Positions 56,882-64,000 of a stretch of DNA of 64,000 nt are shown here, one piece after another; position 1 is the stretch's first letter, and each line of letters starts with the position of its first letter. The notes under the pieces are model-generated. The model saw nothing but the letters and a program-made list of their open reading frames with translations. It had not been told where the DNA came from and searched no databases. Source of the DNA: JAKFWF01 sp963741505 (GTDB lineage Bacteria; Pseudomonadota; Alphaproteobacteria; Rhizobiales; Hyphomicrobiaceae); assembly GCA_963741505.1 (NCBI GenBank), contig CAVUIJ010000007.1, positions 1-64,000 on the forward strand. Reading direction: 5' to 3'. The translations under genes and the position numbers were made by a program.

Positions 56882-57938
56882 ATGTCTGATGTATCACGTC
56901 GTGCACTTCTTACGGGACTTGCCGCCGCTCCGGCCGCCATCTGGGCCGCGGAGCAAGGTCTCCTCTCGCCGGCACAAGCGCAGGCGCAGAAGTTCGTCTG
57001 GAGCTCCACAGCGGGCACTTGGGGCGACAAGCTGCGGGAGATCTTCATCGAGCGGCCGAACTTCGCCAATCAATCGGGCCTGGAGCCGACGCTGGCCGTC
57101 GAGCTCGACTCTAGTGGCCGCGTCGAAGGCAGTCGCAAACTGCGGCAATCCTCCCTTCGACGTCAGCAGCGCTGGGGAGCCGGAGATCGCCGTCACGCGC
57201 GGCGGCGGATGCCTGGAGGACTATGATCTCTCCGCCGTGCCCAACTTCAACGACATCTACGAAGGAGCAAAGTACGGCAAGCACTACGCGCCGTTCGCTA
57301 TTCTCGCCTTCGGCATGGTGTGGAACCACAAGAAGGTGCCAGAGCCCGCGGATTGGACGATCCTCGCCGACAAGAAATATCGTGGACGGATTGGCGTGCC
57401 GGCGTTCGGTTGGTACGGCATGCCTTGGCTGCACGCCGTCAACAAGCATTTGGGCGGCACCGAGGACGACGTCACGCTTGGAATCAAGTTCATCTCTCAG
57501 CTGGTGAAGGAGAACGACGCGGTCATCATCGACAACGCCGATAAGGGAAGCCAGGTCTTCCAGCGCGATGAGGTCGACGTGATGCCGTTCTGGAACGGCC
57601 GTGCTGTTCGCCTCGAAGCGTCGGGCCTGCCCACGAAATTTAAGATGATCAAGAACGGCATCACCGTTGGCGTCGGGTTTACGATCCTGAAGGGTGCCAA
57701 GAACCAGAAGGCAGCAAATATCTTCGTCAACAACACGCTCGACCCGGCGCTGCAGACGGAGTTCGCAAACTGGTCGAAGTATCCGCCGACCAACAAGAAG
57801 GCAGTGGTGCCGAAAGACCTGGAAGCGTTCAAGCTCAGCGATGAAGTGTTCGCGCTGACCGCCAAACTCGACTGGGACAAGATCAACAAGCACCGCTCCG
57901 CGCACCTCGAGCGCTGGAACAAAGAGGTCTTGAAGTGA
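56882..57938 (+). pseudogene. Polyamine-type ABC transporter substrate-binding protein, frameshifted
   Basis: Starts MSDVSRRALLTGLAAAPAAI, a twin-arginine-type signal sequence, then QKFVWSSTAGTWGDKLREIF. At 57113 one extra base shifts the frame. The rest (VANCGNPPFDVSSAGEPEI, NDIYEGAKYGKHYAPFAILA, WTILADKKYRGRIGVPAFGW, KENDAVIIDNADKGSQVFQR) continues in the other frame to 57938. This is the PotD/SBP_bac_8 layout of spermidine/putrescine-binding proteins. It would catch the substrate in the periplasm for the permease encoded downstream. Confidence 0.85.
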
Positions 57939-59056
57939 GGGAGGCCGGCTCAGGGAACAGCTCTCAGAAATGCGGACCCGGAGCAGTAATCCTCGATGTC
58001 GACGGTTTTGTCAGGCAGTTCAATCCCGAAGCGCGCGTCGGTCCGATCAGCTTTGAAGTGAAGGAAGGAGAGTTCTTCTCGCTACTCGGTCCGAGCGGCT
58101 GTGGGAAAACCACGACGCTGCGCGCGATCGCTGGTTTCGAACTTGTGGATGAGGGCGAGATATCTCTGCGGGGCAAGTCCATAAGCCGCACTCCACCGAA
58201 CAAAAGGGGAATTGGACTGGTGTTCCAGCGGCCCGCGCTTTTTCCCCATCTCAAGGTTCGGGCCAACGTCGCCTTCGGGCTGAGGCAGCACAGAGTGGCC
58301 GGGGACGTCGCCGAGCAGCGGGTGCGCTCTGTCATCGAGCTCGTGGGATTGTCCGGGCTCGAGAACCGCCTGCCTTCGCAGCTGTCGGGCGGCCAGCAGC
58401 AGAGGGTTGCGCTGGCCCGCTCGCTGGTTCTCGAGCCGCCCCTGCTCTTGCTCGATGAGCCTATGTCGAGCCTTGATCTGAAGCTGCGCGGCCAGATGCG
58501 TGAGGAATTGCGCAAGCTGCAGCGGCGGCTGAACCAAACCATGGTTTTTGTCACCCACGACCAGACGGAAGCTCTAGCCATGTCGGATCGGATTGCCGTC
58601 CTGTCGAATGGCAGGATCGAGCAGATCGGCACGCCGCGGGAGATCTACAACCGGCCAGCGACGAGGTTCGTCGCAAGCTTCATAGGTGAGTCCAATCAGA
58701 TCGACCTCACGCTACAGCAGGAGGGCCAATCCGATCCCTTCGGTGTAACGCCGGAAGGGCTGATGCTGACCTTGGGGCCGGATCGTCAAGTCTCAACTAA
58801 GAAGGCCACAGCAATCGTCAGACCGGAAGCCATTGAGCTGATGAACGTGGACGCTGCTCCCCAATCGAATTCGTTCGGCGGCATCATCATCGACGAGGAA
58901 TTCCTGGGCGAAAGCACGAAGTATCGGGTCCGGCTCGACTGTGGACTCGAGTTGACGGTCTCGAGGAAGTTCGCGCCATCATATGTCACACGCCCGTCAG
59001 GAAGCATGTGCCAGGTCGCGATCCCGCCGCAGGCCATCTATCTCTTGGGGGAGTGA
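57935..59056 (+). CDS. PotA-type ABC transporter ATP-binding protein
   Basis: 373 residues from a GTG that overlaps the stop of the binding-protein gene by four bases. Walker A is GPSGCGKTT, the signature is LSGGQQQRVALARSL, Walker B is LLLLDEPMSSLD, and the switch region is VFVTHDQTEALAMSDRIAVL. A C-terminal TOBE-like domain (about 280-370) is present, as in PotA/MalK-type subunits. It powers uptake of the bound substrate. The gene is intact. Confidence 0.95.
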   Translation: MREAGSGNSSQKCGPGAVILDVDGFVRQFNPEARVGPISFEVKEGEFFSLLGPSGCGKTTTLRAIAGFELVDEGEISLRGKSISRTPPNKRGIGLVFQRPALFPHLKVRANVAFGLRQHRVAGDVAEQRVRSVIELVGLSGLENRLPSQLSGGQQQRVALARSLVLEPPLLLLDEPMSSLDLKLRGQMREELRKLQRRLNQTMVFVTHDQTEALAMSDRIAVLSNGRIEQIGTPREIYNRPATRFVASFIGESNQIDLTLQQEGQSDPFGVTPEGLMLTLGPDRQVSTKKATAIVRPEAIELMNVDAAPQSNSFGGIIIDEEFLGESTKYRVRLDCGLELTVSRKFAPSYVTRPSGSMCQVAIPPQAIYLLGE

Positions 59057-59060
59057 CGCC

Positions 59061-59951
59061 ATGACCTCATCCGATCGGCTGAAAATCTCCGGCGGGAATG
59101 CGGCCGTGCACCAGAACGGACTGACCTATTTTTTGCTCATCCCGCCGATGCTTTTCATGGTGTGCTTCCTGCTGGCGCCGCTCGCCAATCTGCTCATGCT
59201 GAGCTTTCTTACGCATTCGCCGACGTCACTCTGGACTCATGATCTGACGCTCGCCAACTACCTGCAGGCGCTCGACCTCTACTACTTCGATATCTTCGTT
59301 CGCTCTTTCCGGATCGCCGCAATCAGCACCGCATTTTGCGTGGTGCTCGGTTATCCGATCGCCTACTACCTTGCGCGCTGCTCGCCGCGTGCCCTCTCGA
59401 TCGGGCTCTTCCTGCTGGTAATGCCTCTGATGGTAAGCACGGTTATTCGCGCCTTCGGCTGGCTGATCATTCTGGGCCGCAATGGCCTTATCAATAATTT
59501 CTTGAATGCCGTGGGCGTCAGCCCCTTGAGCATCGCCTATACCGAAACCGCAGTTATCATAGCCGTCGTCCAACTCGTCCTTCCGCTGATGGTGATCCCG
59601 ATCATGGGAGCGATTGAGAACATTCCCATCCAGCTAGAAGAAGCAGGGTCCAACCTGGGCTGCGGCAGTTGGGGCATCTTCCGCGAGATCATAGTGCCTC
59701 TAAGCCTGAAGGGCGTTGTCGCTGGAATGGTGCTCTGCTTTGCTGTGGCGGTGAGCCTGGTGGTGACACCGGCACTTCTTGGCGGGCGCAAGGGGCGCAT
59801 GGTTGGCAACGAGATCTACGATCAGGTGCTGACAGGGCTCAACTGGCCCCTCGCATCTGCCATGTCCTTGCTTCTCGTCCTTGCGATACTGATCGTGTTC
59901 GCCATGGGCGGCGTGGGCTCCCGCCTCTTTGGCGCTGGATCGAGGGCATAG
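59061..59951 (+). CDS. PotB-type ABC transporter permease
   Basis: 296 residues from the ATG at 59061, just after a GGGGGAG ribosome site. Six membrane segments are visible, starting LTYFLLIPPMLFMVCFLLA. The cytoplasmic EAA-type loop reads IQLEEAGSNLGCGSWGIFRE. This is the first of two permeases in the polyamine-type transporter operon. Confidence 0.92.
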   Translation: MTSSDRLKISGGNAAVHQNGLTYFLLIPPMLFMVCFLLAPLANLLMLSFLTHSPTSLWTHDLTLANYLQALDLYYFDIFVRSFRIAAISTAFCVVLGYPIAYYLARCSPRALSIGLFLLVMPLMVSTVIRAFGWLIILGRNGLINNFLNAVGVSPLSIAYTETAVIIAVVQLVLPLMVIPIMGAIENIPIQLEEAGSNLGCGSWGIFREIIVPLSLKGVVAGMVLCFAVAVSLVVTPALLGGRKGRMVGNEIYDQVLTGLNWPLASAMSLLLVLAILIVFAMGGVGSRLFGAGSRA

Positions 59952-59952
59952 C

Positions 59953-60739
59953 ATGCTACTCGGTTGGAAGCTCCTTGCGGCTGTCGCGCTTATCTTCGCG
60001 GCACTCTTGGCACCGCTGGTCATCGTTCTTCTCGTTTCGGTCAGCCCCGGCGATCAGATTGCGATGCAGGGGGTCGACCTCTCCTTCAAATGGTACCGGA
60101 CCTTCTTCTCAAAGAGCACGTTCTACAATTCGCTGTTCGTCGTCAGCCTTCCGCTCGGGCTTGCGGTGGCGGCGATCTCGACGATTCTCGGTACCGCTGC
60201 CGCAATCGCCCTCACTCGCTTCAAGCCGCCCGGCCACCGGGCAATAGAGGCGATTTCTGATGATGCCGCTGCTGATCCCCAGTGTGCTGCTTGGTGCGGC
60301 GCTTTACTTGTACTTCGCGCGCCTCCAGCTTAGTGGAAGCATCGTCGCCCTGCTGGTGGGCCACATCTTGATCGGACTGCCTTACGTCGTCAGGGTCGTC
60401 AGCGCCGGCCTTGCCGGAGTGGACCCGGCCATCGAGGAGGCTGCGATCAATCTCGGGTGCAGCCGTGTGGGTGCATACTTTAAGGTGGTCCTACCCGTCA
60501 TACGCGGCAGCCTCGTTTCCGGCTTCGTGTTTGCGCTCATCGTGTCCTTCAGCGATATCAACGTGGCTCTGTTCCTATCGGGACCCAACACACAGACGCT
60601 GCCGCTGCAAATTTTTTCCGAGATTGTCTGGGGCGGGGATCCGACAATCGCGGCTGCGTCCGGCATCCAAATCCTGCTCATCGGAGGCTTGCTCATTGCC
60701 ATTCAAAAGATCTTTCGGGTCCGGCTCTCCGTCAGCTAG
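59953..60739 (+). pseudogene. PotC-type ABC transporter permease, frameshifted
   Basis: From the ATG at 59953 the frame reads the first membrane segment (LLAAVALIFAALLAPLVIVL) and VDLSFKWYRTFFSKSTFYNS. Near 60256 one extra base shifts the frame at HRAIEAI. The rest (MMPLLIPSVLLGAALYLYFA, the EAA-type loop DPAIEEAAINLGCSRVGAYF, and FVFALIVSFSDINVALFLSG) continues in the next frame to 60739. Together they form a normal PotC-type permease. Confidence 0.85.
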
Positions 60740-60785
60740 TCCGGAGGGACGCGACGGCTCGAGTGTCGGCCGTTCCATCGCGGCG

Positions 60786-61523
60786 TTGGCGCGGCCACTC
60801 ACACTCAGGCCTTCGTCGAGCGTTTCGCGCATCGAAAAGAGGGACCGGGCGGCGACCGTCTTCGAGATTGGCTCGGGGGCCGAGACGAAGCACGCCTTCG
60901 AGATGGCCGTCCAGAAGGCCATTGCCGAAGGCCGGCTGCGGCCCGGCGACCGCTTGCCGACCGAGCGGCAGTTGGCGTCCAAGATAGGGCTTTCTCGTAC
61001 CGCCGTGCGCCAAGCCTTGCAGGCGCTCGAGCAAAAAGGATCCATCCTGCGGCACGTCGGACGCGGGACGTTCGTGCGCGAAAGCGCGGAAAATGCACGG
61101 AGCAATGCATCCTTCTCGCCAGCCGATATGCTCGAGCTGCGGCTCTGCCTTGAGCCCCAGCTCGCCAGTCTCATCGTTATGCGGGCCTCTGCCGCCGACT
61201 TGGCTCACATGAAAGCCATCGTCAAAGAAGGCGAGAGGCTCAAGGATTGGCTTTCGGCCGAGAGAAGCGATGTTGCCTTCCACGCTTCACTTTTTGCCGC
61301 CACCCACAATTCCGCGCTCATGCACATATGGGAGATGATCGCCGAGACGCGCCGTCAGTCGACCTGGCTGAACCTGAAGCAGAGCAGCTTCTCCATGGCG
61401 CGTTGGAAGGTGTACCAGGGGCAGCATCAAACCATCGCCGACAAGGTCGTTGCGCGTGACGCTAAAGGGCTCAACCAGGCCCTGATGGATCATCTGCTAT
61501 TGGCCCAGGGTCGAATGCTTTGA
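60786..61523 (+). CDS. GntR-family (FadR-type) transcriptional regulator
   Basis: About 245 residues. The start is uncertain: a TTG at 60786 is the nearest in-frame start after the permease stop. The winged helix reads AIAEGRLRPGDRLPTERQLA, KIGLSRTAVRQALQALEQKG, ILRHVGRGTFVRES. The C-terminal FCD-type all-helical domain has EPQLASLIVMRASAADLAHM and SDVAFHASLFAATHNSALMH. It follows the transporter genes and probably controls this cluster in response to a substrate-derived ligand. Confidence 0.85.
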   Translation: MARPLTLRPSSSVSRIEKRDRAATVFEIGSGAETKHAFEMAVQKAIAEGRLRPGDRLPTERQLASKIGLSRTAVRQALQALEQKGSILRHVGRGTFVRESAENARSNASFSPADMLELRLCLEPQLASLIVMRASAADLAHMKAIVKEGERLKDWLSAERSDVAFHASLFAATHNSALMHIWEMIAETRRQSTWLNLKQSSFSMARWKVYQGQHQTIADKVVARDAKGLNQALMDHLLLAQGRML

Positions 61524-61548
61524 CGCGAGTAGAGCAGGAGCCAGACGC

Positions 61549-62694
61549 ATGAGCGAGCCTTACGCCAGAGGGAGCTCTGCCGGTGCGCCGGAGGTCGTCG
61601 GAGCGATCGATTTACACGTGGACACCGTCCTTCGCATCCTGGATCTCGGGCATGACCTCACCAAAGCCCGGGACGACGGCTACATGGACTTGCCCAGGAT
61701 GGCGGAGGGCGGCCTATCCGCCGCGTTCTTCGCCTGTTGCGTGGAGCAGATGCATGTGGCCCGCGGAACAGCATCGCAACGACTGGAGTATCAGCTACGT
61801 GCGGTGGAAGCCTTTTGCGCCGGCCACCGCGATCTCGTGGACCTCGCCCGCAGCTCCGGCGACGTACGGCGGATCGTGGCGTCGGGCCGTAAGGCCATAC
61901 TGTTATGCGTCGAAGGAGGCCAGGCGATCGGCGAAGACATCGCGCAACTGAAGGCGTTGAGGGCAAGGGGCGTGGTCTACATCTCGCTCGCGCATTTCGC
62001 ATCCAATGCCTGGGGCGATTCCGCTACCGACAAACCCATTCACGGCGGGCTAAGCCCGGTTGGCCGCGAGGTAGTCAGGGAAATGAACCGGCTCGGCATG
62101 ATGGTCGACGTTTCCCACCTCTCGGACGATGCGTTCTGGCATACGCTTGCGACGAGCCGGCATCCCGTGTTCGCTTCACATTCGTCTGCGAGGGCACTGA
62201 CGCCGCATCCGCGCAATCTCACGGACGATATGATCAAGGTGCTCGCCGAGCGCGGCGGCGTGATCGGCGTGACGTGGTGGCCGGAGTACATCTCCACTGC
62301 CTACGTGCGTAAACTGGAGACGGTCGCCAGTGGCGGTCACGCAACGGCGACTGCCGGCGCAACGGGACTTTCGGCCATATCGCAATTGCTGCTGGCACTC
62401 GGCGATGATGACGATGCCAAATACCATGTACTCGACCGTGCTGGCATCCCTTTCCCGACGCTGTCCGATGTCGTCGACCACGTCCTCCACGTCCTCGCCA
62501 TCGGCGGCGAGGACTATGTCTGCATCGGCAGCGACCACGGTGCGGTAAATTTTTCAATCATTGGACTCGAGCAGTGCTCGAAGCTTCAGGCCCTCGCCGA
62601 AGCATTGCGCAATCGTGGTGTCTCGCCGCAAGCGACGACGAAGATCATGGGCCAGAATATTCTGGCGTACATGGATCGCGTGCAATCGGCTTAG
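61549..62694 (+). CDS. Membrane dipeptidase-type (M19) metallopeptidase
   Basis: 381 residues. Zinc-binding motif DLHVDT near residue 20, LLCVEGGQAIGEDIAQLKAL with the bridging Glu, SLAHFASNAWGDSATDKPIH, VDVSHLSDDAFWH with the His, FASHSSARALTPHPRNLTDD, and YVCIGSDHGAVNF. Family members cleave dipeptides or small amide-linked compounds. Within this cluster it may release an amine or amino acid from a conjugate. It ends 12 bases from the convergent aminotransferase gene. Confidence 0.9.
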   Translation: MSEPYARGSSAGAPEVVGAIDLHVDTVLRILDLGHDLTKARDDGYMDLPRMAEGGLSAAFFACCVEQMHVARGTASQRLEYQLRAVEAFCAGHRDLVDLARSSGDVRRIVASGRKAILLCVEGGQAIGEDIAQLKALRARGVVYISLAHFASNAWGDSATDKPIHGGLSPVGREVVREMNRLGMMVDVSHLSDDAFWHTLATSRHPVFASHSSARALTPHPRNLTDDMIKVLAERGGVIGVTWWPEYISTAYVRKLETVASGGHATATAGATGLSAISQLLLALGDDDDAKYHVLDRAGIPFPTLSDVVDHVLHVLAIGGEDYVCIGSDHGAVNFSIIGLEQCSKLQALAEALRNRGVSPQATTKIMGQNILAYMDRVQSA

Positions 62695-62706
62695 GGTTCC
62701 CTCTTC

Positions 62707-64000
62707 TCAACCCAGCATGTTTTTCGACCGCAGCGAGCCGAGAAGCTCATCGAGCGACCTTGCGAAGATCTCAAGGCCGAGATCGATCTCCGCGTCGCTG
62801 ATAATGAGCGGCGGTGTGAACGCCATCGTATGGCCTCCGACCGCCCGGGTATTGAGGCCATGCTTGAAGCAGATGCTAGACAATTCCTGGCCGACCTTCA
62901 ACTTGGGATCAAAGGCGAGACGCGTCTTCTTGTCCTTGACGATCTCGGCTCCCCACATGAGGCCGACGCCGCGCACGTTGCCGATGAGCGGATGGTCCGC
63001 GAGAGCCTTCAGTTTTTTCTCGAGCCTGCGTCCGCGCTCAGCCGCCCTCGGTATGAGTTTATCTTCCTCGTAAATGCGCAGCGTCTCGCAGGCGACGGCC
63101 GCGCAGACGGGATGCCCTCCGTAAGTATAACCGTGACCGAAGACACCGATGCGGTCGCTTTCGCGCCGGACGACATCGTAGATGCGATCGCTGACGAGCA
63201 AGCCAGAGATGGGCAAGTAAGCCGATGACAGCGCCTTGGCGCACGTGAGGAGGTCTGGGGCGAGATTGAAAGTGTCGCTGCCCCACCAATTGCCTGTGCG
63301 TCCAAACCCGCAGATCACCTCGTCGGCGACGAAGAGGATATCGTGGCGTCGAAGCAAATCCTGCACCTTCTCGAAGTAGGTGGCAGGGGGCGGGTAGAGG
63401 CCGCCCGCACCCATCACGGGTTCGGCAAAGAACGCCGCGATGGTTTCCGGTCCCTCCCGCAGGATTGTGGCTTCGAGCTCCGCCACGAGGCGTGTGGCGT
63501 AGTCAGCCTCGCTCTCGCCGGGATTAGACCCGCGATACGTGTCTGGATGAGAGACATGCAGGAAACCCGGTAGCGGCAGACCGAAGCTCGCGTGCATGTG
63601 CGGCAGGTGGGTGAGGCTCGCGGCGACGACGGTGGTGCCGTGATAGGCCTTGGTGCGCGCGATGATCTTGCGGCGCTGCGGCTGACCCAGCGCATGCCAA
63701 TAGTACCAAGCCATCTTGACGGCCGTATCGTTGGCCTCCGAGCCCGATGACTGGAACATCGCCTTTGTCAGCCCCTTTGGCGCGATCCTGACCAGGCGCT
63801 CGGAAAGCTCGATGACGGGCTCGGTCGTGCGATGCGCGAAGGTCTGCATGTAGGCGATGCGGTCGAATTGACGGTCCGCCGCGGCCTTCAACCGAGGCTC
63901 GGAAAAGCCCAAAGATGTGCACCAGAGGCCCGCGTGCATGTCGAGATACCGCTTGCCCGCCTGATCGATGAAGAAGCATCCGTCGCCTCCCGTCACGATG
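62707..64000 (-). CDS. Class III PLP-dependent aminotransferase, N-terminus cut by window edge
   Basis: About 430 residues are visible, entering from the right edge. Motifs: GCFFIDQAGKRYLDMHAGLW, FQSSGSEANDTAVKMAWYYW, TKAYHGTTVVAASLTHLP, ILFVADEVICGFGRTGNWWG, and LTCAKALSSAYLPISGLLVS with the PLP lysine. The closest remembered groups are omega-amino-acid:pyruvate and putrescine-type aminotransferases. It would take the amino group from the amine imported by the transporter. The real start lies beyond the window. Confidence 0.9.
   Translation of the reverse strand, partial: IVTGGDGCFFIDQAGKRYLDMHAGLWCTSLGFSEPRLKAAADRQFDRIAYMQTFAHRTTEPVIELSERLVRIAPKGLTKAMFQSSGSEANDTAVKMAWYYWHALGQPQRRKIIARTKAYHGTTVVAASLTHLPHMHASFGLPLPGFLHVSHPDTYRGSNPGESEADYATRLVAELEATILREGPETIAAFFAEPVMGAGGLYPPPATYFEKVQDLLRRHDILFVADEVICGFGRTGNWWGSDTFNLAPDLLTCAKALSSAYLPISGLLVSDRIYDVVRRESDRIGVFGHGYTYGGHPVCAAVACETLRIYEEDKLIPRAAERGRRLEKKLKALADHPLIGNVRGVGLMWGAEIVKDKKTRLAFDPKLKVGQELSSICFKHGLNTRAVGGHTMAFTPPLIISDAEIDLGLEIFARSLDELLGSLRSKNMLG

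Overview
The window is GC-rich DNA that looks like an alphaproteobacterium of the Hyphomicrobiales (Rhizobiales), probably near Bradyrhizobium, Rhodopseudomonas or Nitrobacter. The evidence is the gene families: DUF736, DUF6499/DUF2285, TraF and RlxS conjugation genes, several insertion sequence types common in that order, a Tad-pilus-like protein, DUF1127 and ArsR small regulators. No rRNA, tRNA or CRISPR array was recognised. Product names come from reading translated sequence; no database search was run.

Layout. (1) 1-10.3 kb, minus strand: an export locus made of a TolC-like lipoprotein, three HlyD-type adaptor proteins (one fused to a GAF domain, one fused to an M50 site-2-protease-like membrane domain) and the first 1,244 residues of a giant DUF4347/cadherin-like surface protein that runs off the left edge. 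A PilZ protein lies just upstream. (2) 11.7-18 kb: a three-TM coiled-coil protein resembling the ZorA/MotA/ExbB class, a divergent SUMF1-type protein, and transposase remnants. (3) 18-34.6 kb: a mobile-element graveyard. It holds a broken integrase carrying a 192-bp MITE, IS21, IS110 and IS1182 relics, a decayed conjugative module (DUF2285, HTH, TraF, DUF736, relaxase), a second integrase, an IS91-type element with its tyrosine recombinase, a broken DUF1772 gene, and an intact VOC-domain membrane protein. (4) 34.8-45.1 kb: a four-gene transposon with two ATPases, a SEC-C/TPR gene, a J-domain gene split by a MITE, a complete IS630-family element, a TadG-like von Willebrand protein, a resolvase-like protein without its catalytic serine, and an IS1595-type relic.

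(5) 45.3-53.7 kb: a 1,353-residue RTX/cadherin-repeat protein with a type I secretion C-terminus, a divergent ArsR regulator and DUF1127/MFS pair, and a HEPN-like zinc-ribbon protein. (6) 54.3-64 kb: an amine/amide catabolic cluster with a PuuB-like oxidase, formamidase, polyamine-type ABC transporter, FadR/GntR-type regulator, M19 dipeptidase and class III aminotransferase. The transporter would import the amine, the oxidase and aminotransferase would deaminate it, and the amidase would release ammonia.

Two patterns cut across the window. A 113-bp MITE occurs three times, each time with its own perfect 8-bp target duplication. Single-base frameshifts occur in more than ten genes, including three in the otherwise coherent amine cluster, so either the region is decaying or the assembly has uncorrected indels.
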